A stretch of 5,889 nt of DNA, taken from positions 872-6,760 of the forward strand of contig PMCA01000020.1 of NCBI GenBank assembly GCA_003153935.1, given 5' to 3'. Below the pieces are notes generated by a model. That model ran no database searches and had not been told where the DNA came from. It was given only the letters and a program-made list of their open reading frames with translations. The DNA is from Elusimicrobiota bacterium. Its GTDB lineage: Bacteria; CAYTYR01; UBA6262. Positions 5,065 through 5,889 of this stretch are shown here, in pieces. Made by a program: the position numbers and the translations under genes. Each line of letters opens with the position of its first letter. The first letter of the stretch is position 1.

Positions 5065-5889
5065 GCCAATCAGGAAATATTATAAAATCATCCCGGCAGC
5101 GCTAATTGCCGTGATATTAATATCTGGCTTTTCTTTTAATTCTTTTGCCGGAACTTATATGGGACTTGCCTCCGCGGTTAAATCCAGGGTCCAGCAGTTA
5201 AAAGATGAGAAAGAAAAACAGCAGGAAGAAAGCATAGCTATTACTGCCACCGATGGCACTGATGTTACCAATCATCCGCCGGTAATTGCATCTTTAACGG
5301 CAAATCCTGCGAGTATCCCCGTCGCCATAAACACAACCATTACCTGCAGCGCTTCGGATCCTGATAATAACCCCCTGGCCTATGGCTGGAGCGCGGCCCA
5401 AGGGATAATAACCGGAACTGGCTCAATTATTATCTGGACAGCCCCCGCCACCAGCGGTTCATATATGATTTCCTGTACAGTATCAGATGGGAAGGGCGGA
5501 ACTGCCCAGCAAAGCGTGACTGTAACAGCGACCGCTGTCGCGCCTCCTGCGCCTATTGTGCCTGCAAATTGGACCAAACAATTTGGCACAATATTTGATG
5601 ACGAGGGGTTGGCAGTGGCCACAGATACCTCCGGCAATATTTATATTACCGGGTGGACCGATGGCGATTTAGACGGTAATACCAATAAAGGCTCTCATGA
5701 CATATTCCTGATTAAGTATGATATCACTGGAACCAAGATCTGGACAAAGCTGCTTGGCACATCTGTCGCGGATGAGGGTTTAGGGGTGGCTGTAGATCCA
5801 TCAGGTAATGTTTATGTCACTGGCTATACCTTTGGCGATCTGGACGGCAATACCAATCAGGGCGGACAGGATGTGTTTTTAACGAAGTA
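5057..5889 (+). CDS. Secreted Ig-like and SBBP beta-propeller repeat protein, 3' partial
   Basis: The frame starts at ATG 5057, with GGAGAT ahead of it inside the upstream gene, and stays open to the window end (277 full codons). It overlaps the barrel gene by 8 bases. The N-terminus is a signal sequence with a core near 11-24, ending around FNSFA (27-31). A short charged, coiled-coil-like stretch follows (about 40-58; VQQLKDEKEKQQEE). Next is an Ig/PKD-like domain (about 73-158) with C97, W111 and C140 in Ig-like spacing, DPDNNPL (101-107) and SDGKGG (143-148). After a Pro/Ala linker (160-170) come SBBP propeller repeats of 57 residues, starting at W172 and W229, each with SGNxYxTG and GDLDGNTN. 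Such proteins are extracellular and usually carry many more repeats, so most of the propeller probably lies outside the window. The ligand is unknown. Confidence 0.85.
   Translation, partial: MSEPIRKYYKIIPAALIAVILISGFSFNSFAGTYMGLASAVKSRVQQLKDEKEKQQEESIAITATDGTDVTNHPPVIASLTANPASIPVAINTTITCSASDPDNNPLAYGWSAAQGIITGTGSIIIWTAPATSGSYMISCTVSDGKGGTAQQSVTVTATAVAPPAPIVPANWTKQFGTIFDDEGLAVATDTSGNIYITGWTDGDLDGNTNKGSHDIFLIKYDITGTKIWTKLLGTSVADEGLGVAVDPSGNVYVTGYTFGDLDGNTNQGGQDVFLTK
5570..5889 (+). repeat. Tandem 171-base SBBP coding repeats (1.9 units visible)
   Basis: Unit 1 starts at TGG 5570 and unit 2 at TGG 5741, exactly 171 bases (57 codons) apart. Over the 49 complete residues of unit 2 that are visible, 32 match unit 1. 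DEGL, SGN, GDLDGNTN and the spaced D.FL.K pattern are constant. The codons differ widely between the units, so they are long diverged and under protein-level selection, not a recent slippage product. Confidence 0.85.

Noticed and set aside
1-5889. tRNA, rRNA, insertion sequence, integrase or exosortase gene
   Set aside because: None is visible on either strand; the coding capacity is taken up by the seven genes listed.

Overview
This window reads as a bacterial cell-surface locus built around the PEP-CTERM/exosortase sorting system. Four consecutive genes encode PEP-CTERM proteins. The gene before them, cut by the left edge, joins a PEP-CTERM ectodomain in frame to an exopolysaccharide-type sugar transferase. 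After them come a small predicted outer-membrane beta-barrel protein and a secreted beta-propeller (SBBP-repeat) protein that runs off the right edge. All genes are on the + strand. Signal peptides, PEP-CTERM tails and a barrel protein imply a Gram-negative (diderm) envelope. The mid-40s GC content (estimated by eye), the PEP-CTERM density, the barrel type and the tail style suggest an uncultured lineage such as Omnitrophota. That assignment is inference from memory of such genomes; Nitrospirota- or Desulfobacterota-like hosts are not excluded.

Layout: 1-1194, PEP-CTERM/sugar transferase fusion (5' end missing). 1195-1325, short-word repeats and a sigma-70-like promoter. 1326-1949, PEP-CTERM protein A. 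1950-2162, a strong inverted repeat, then an intrinsic terminator close to the next start codon. 2163-2888 and 2890-3579, two unrelated PEP-CTERM genes one base apart (operon). 3580-3858, an AT-rich imperfect inverted repeat, a hairpin terminator and a promoter. 3859-4482, PEP-CTERM protein B, a paralogue of A with the same length (207 aa) and the same leader. 4483-4581, a second copy of the inverted repeat seen after A. 4582-5064, small barrel protein. 5057-5889, Ig-like plus SBBP propeller protein overlapping it by 8 bases. No gap between genes exceeds 300 bases.

How it fits together (inference): PEP-CTERM proteins are exported by Sec and processed at the PEP motif by an exosortase, and such systems are genomically linked to exopolysaccharide synthesis. 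Here the link is physical, because one polypeptide carries both the sorting signal and the phosphoglycosyl transferase that would start glycan assembly on a lipid carrier. No exosortase lies in the window. The two points most worth following are this fusion and a duplicated hairpin element (consensus arms GCGGTRTYAGGGA and CCCTGRTACCG) found just downstream of both paralogues, with substitutions that keep the pairing.
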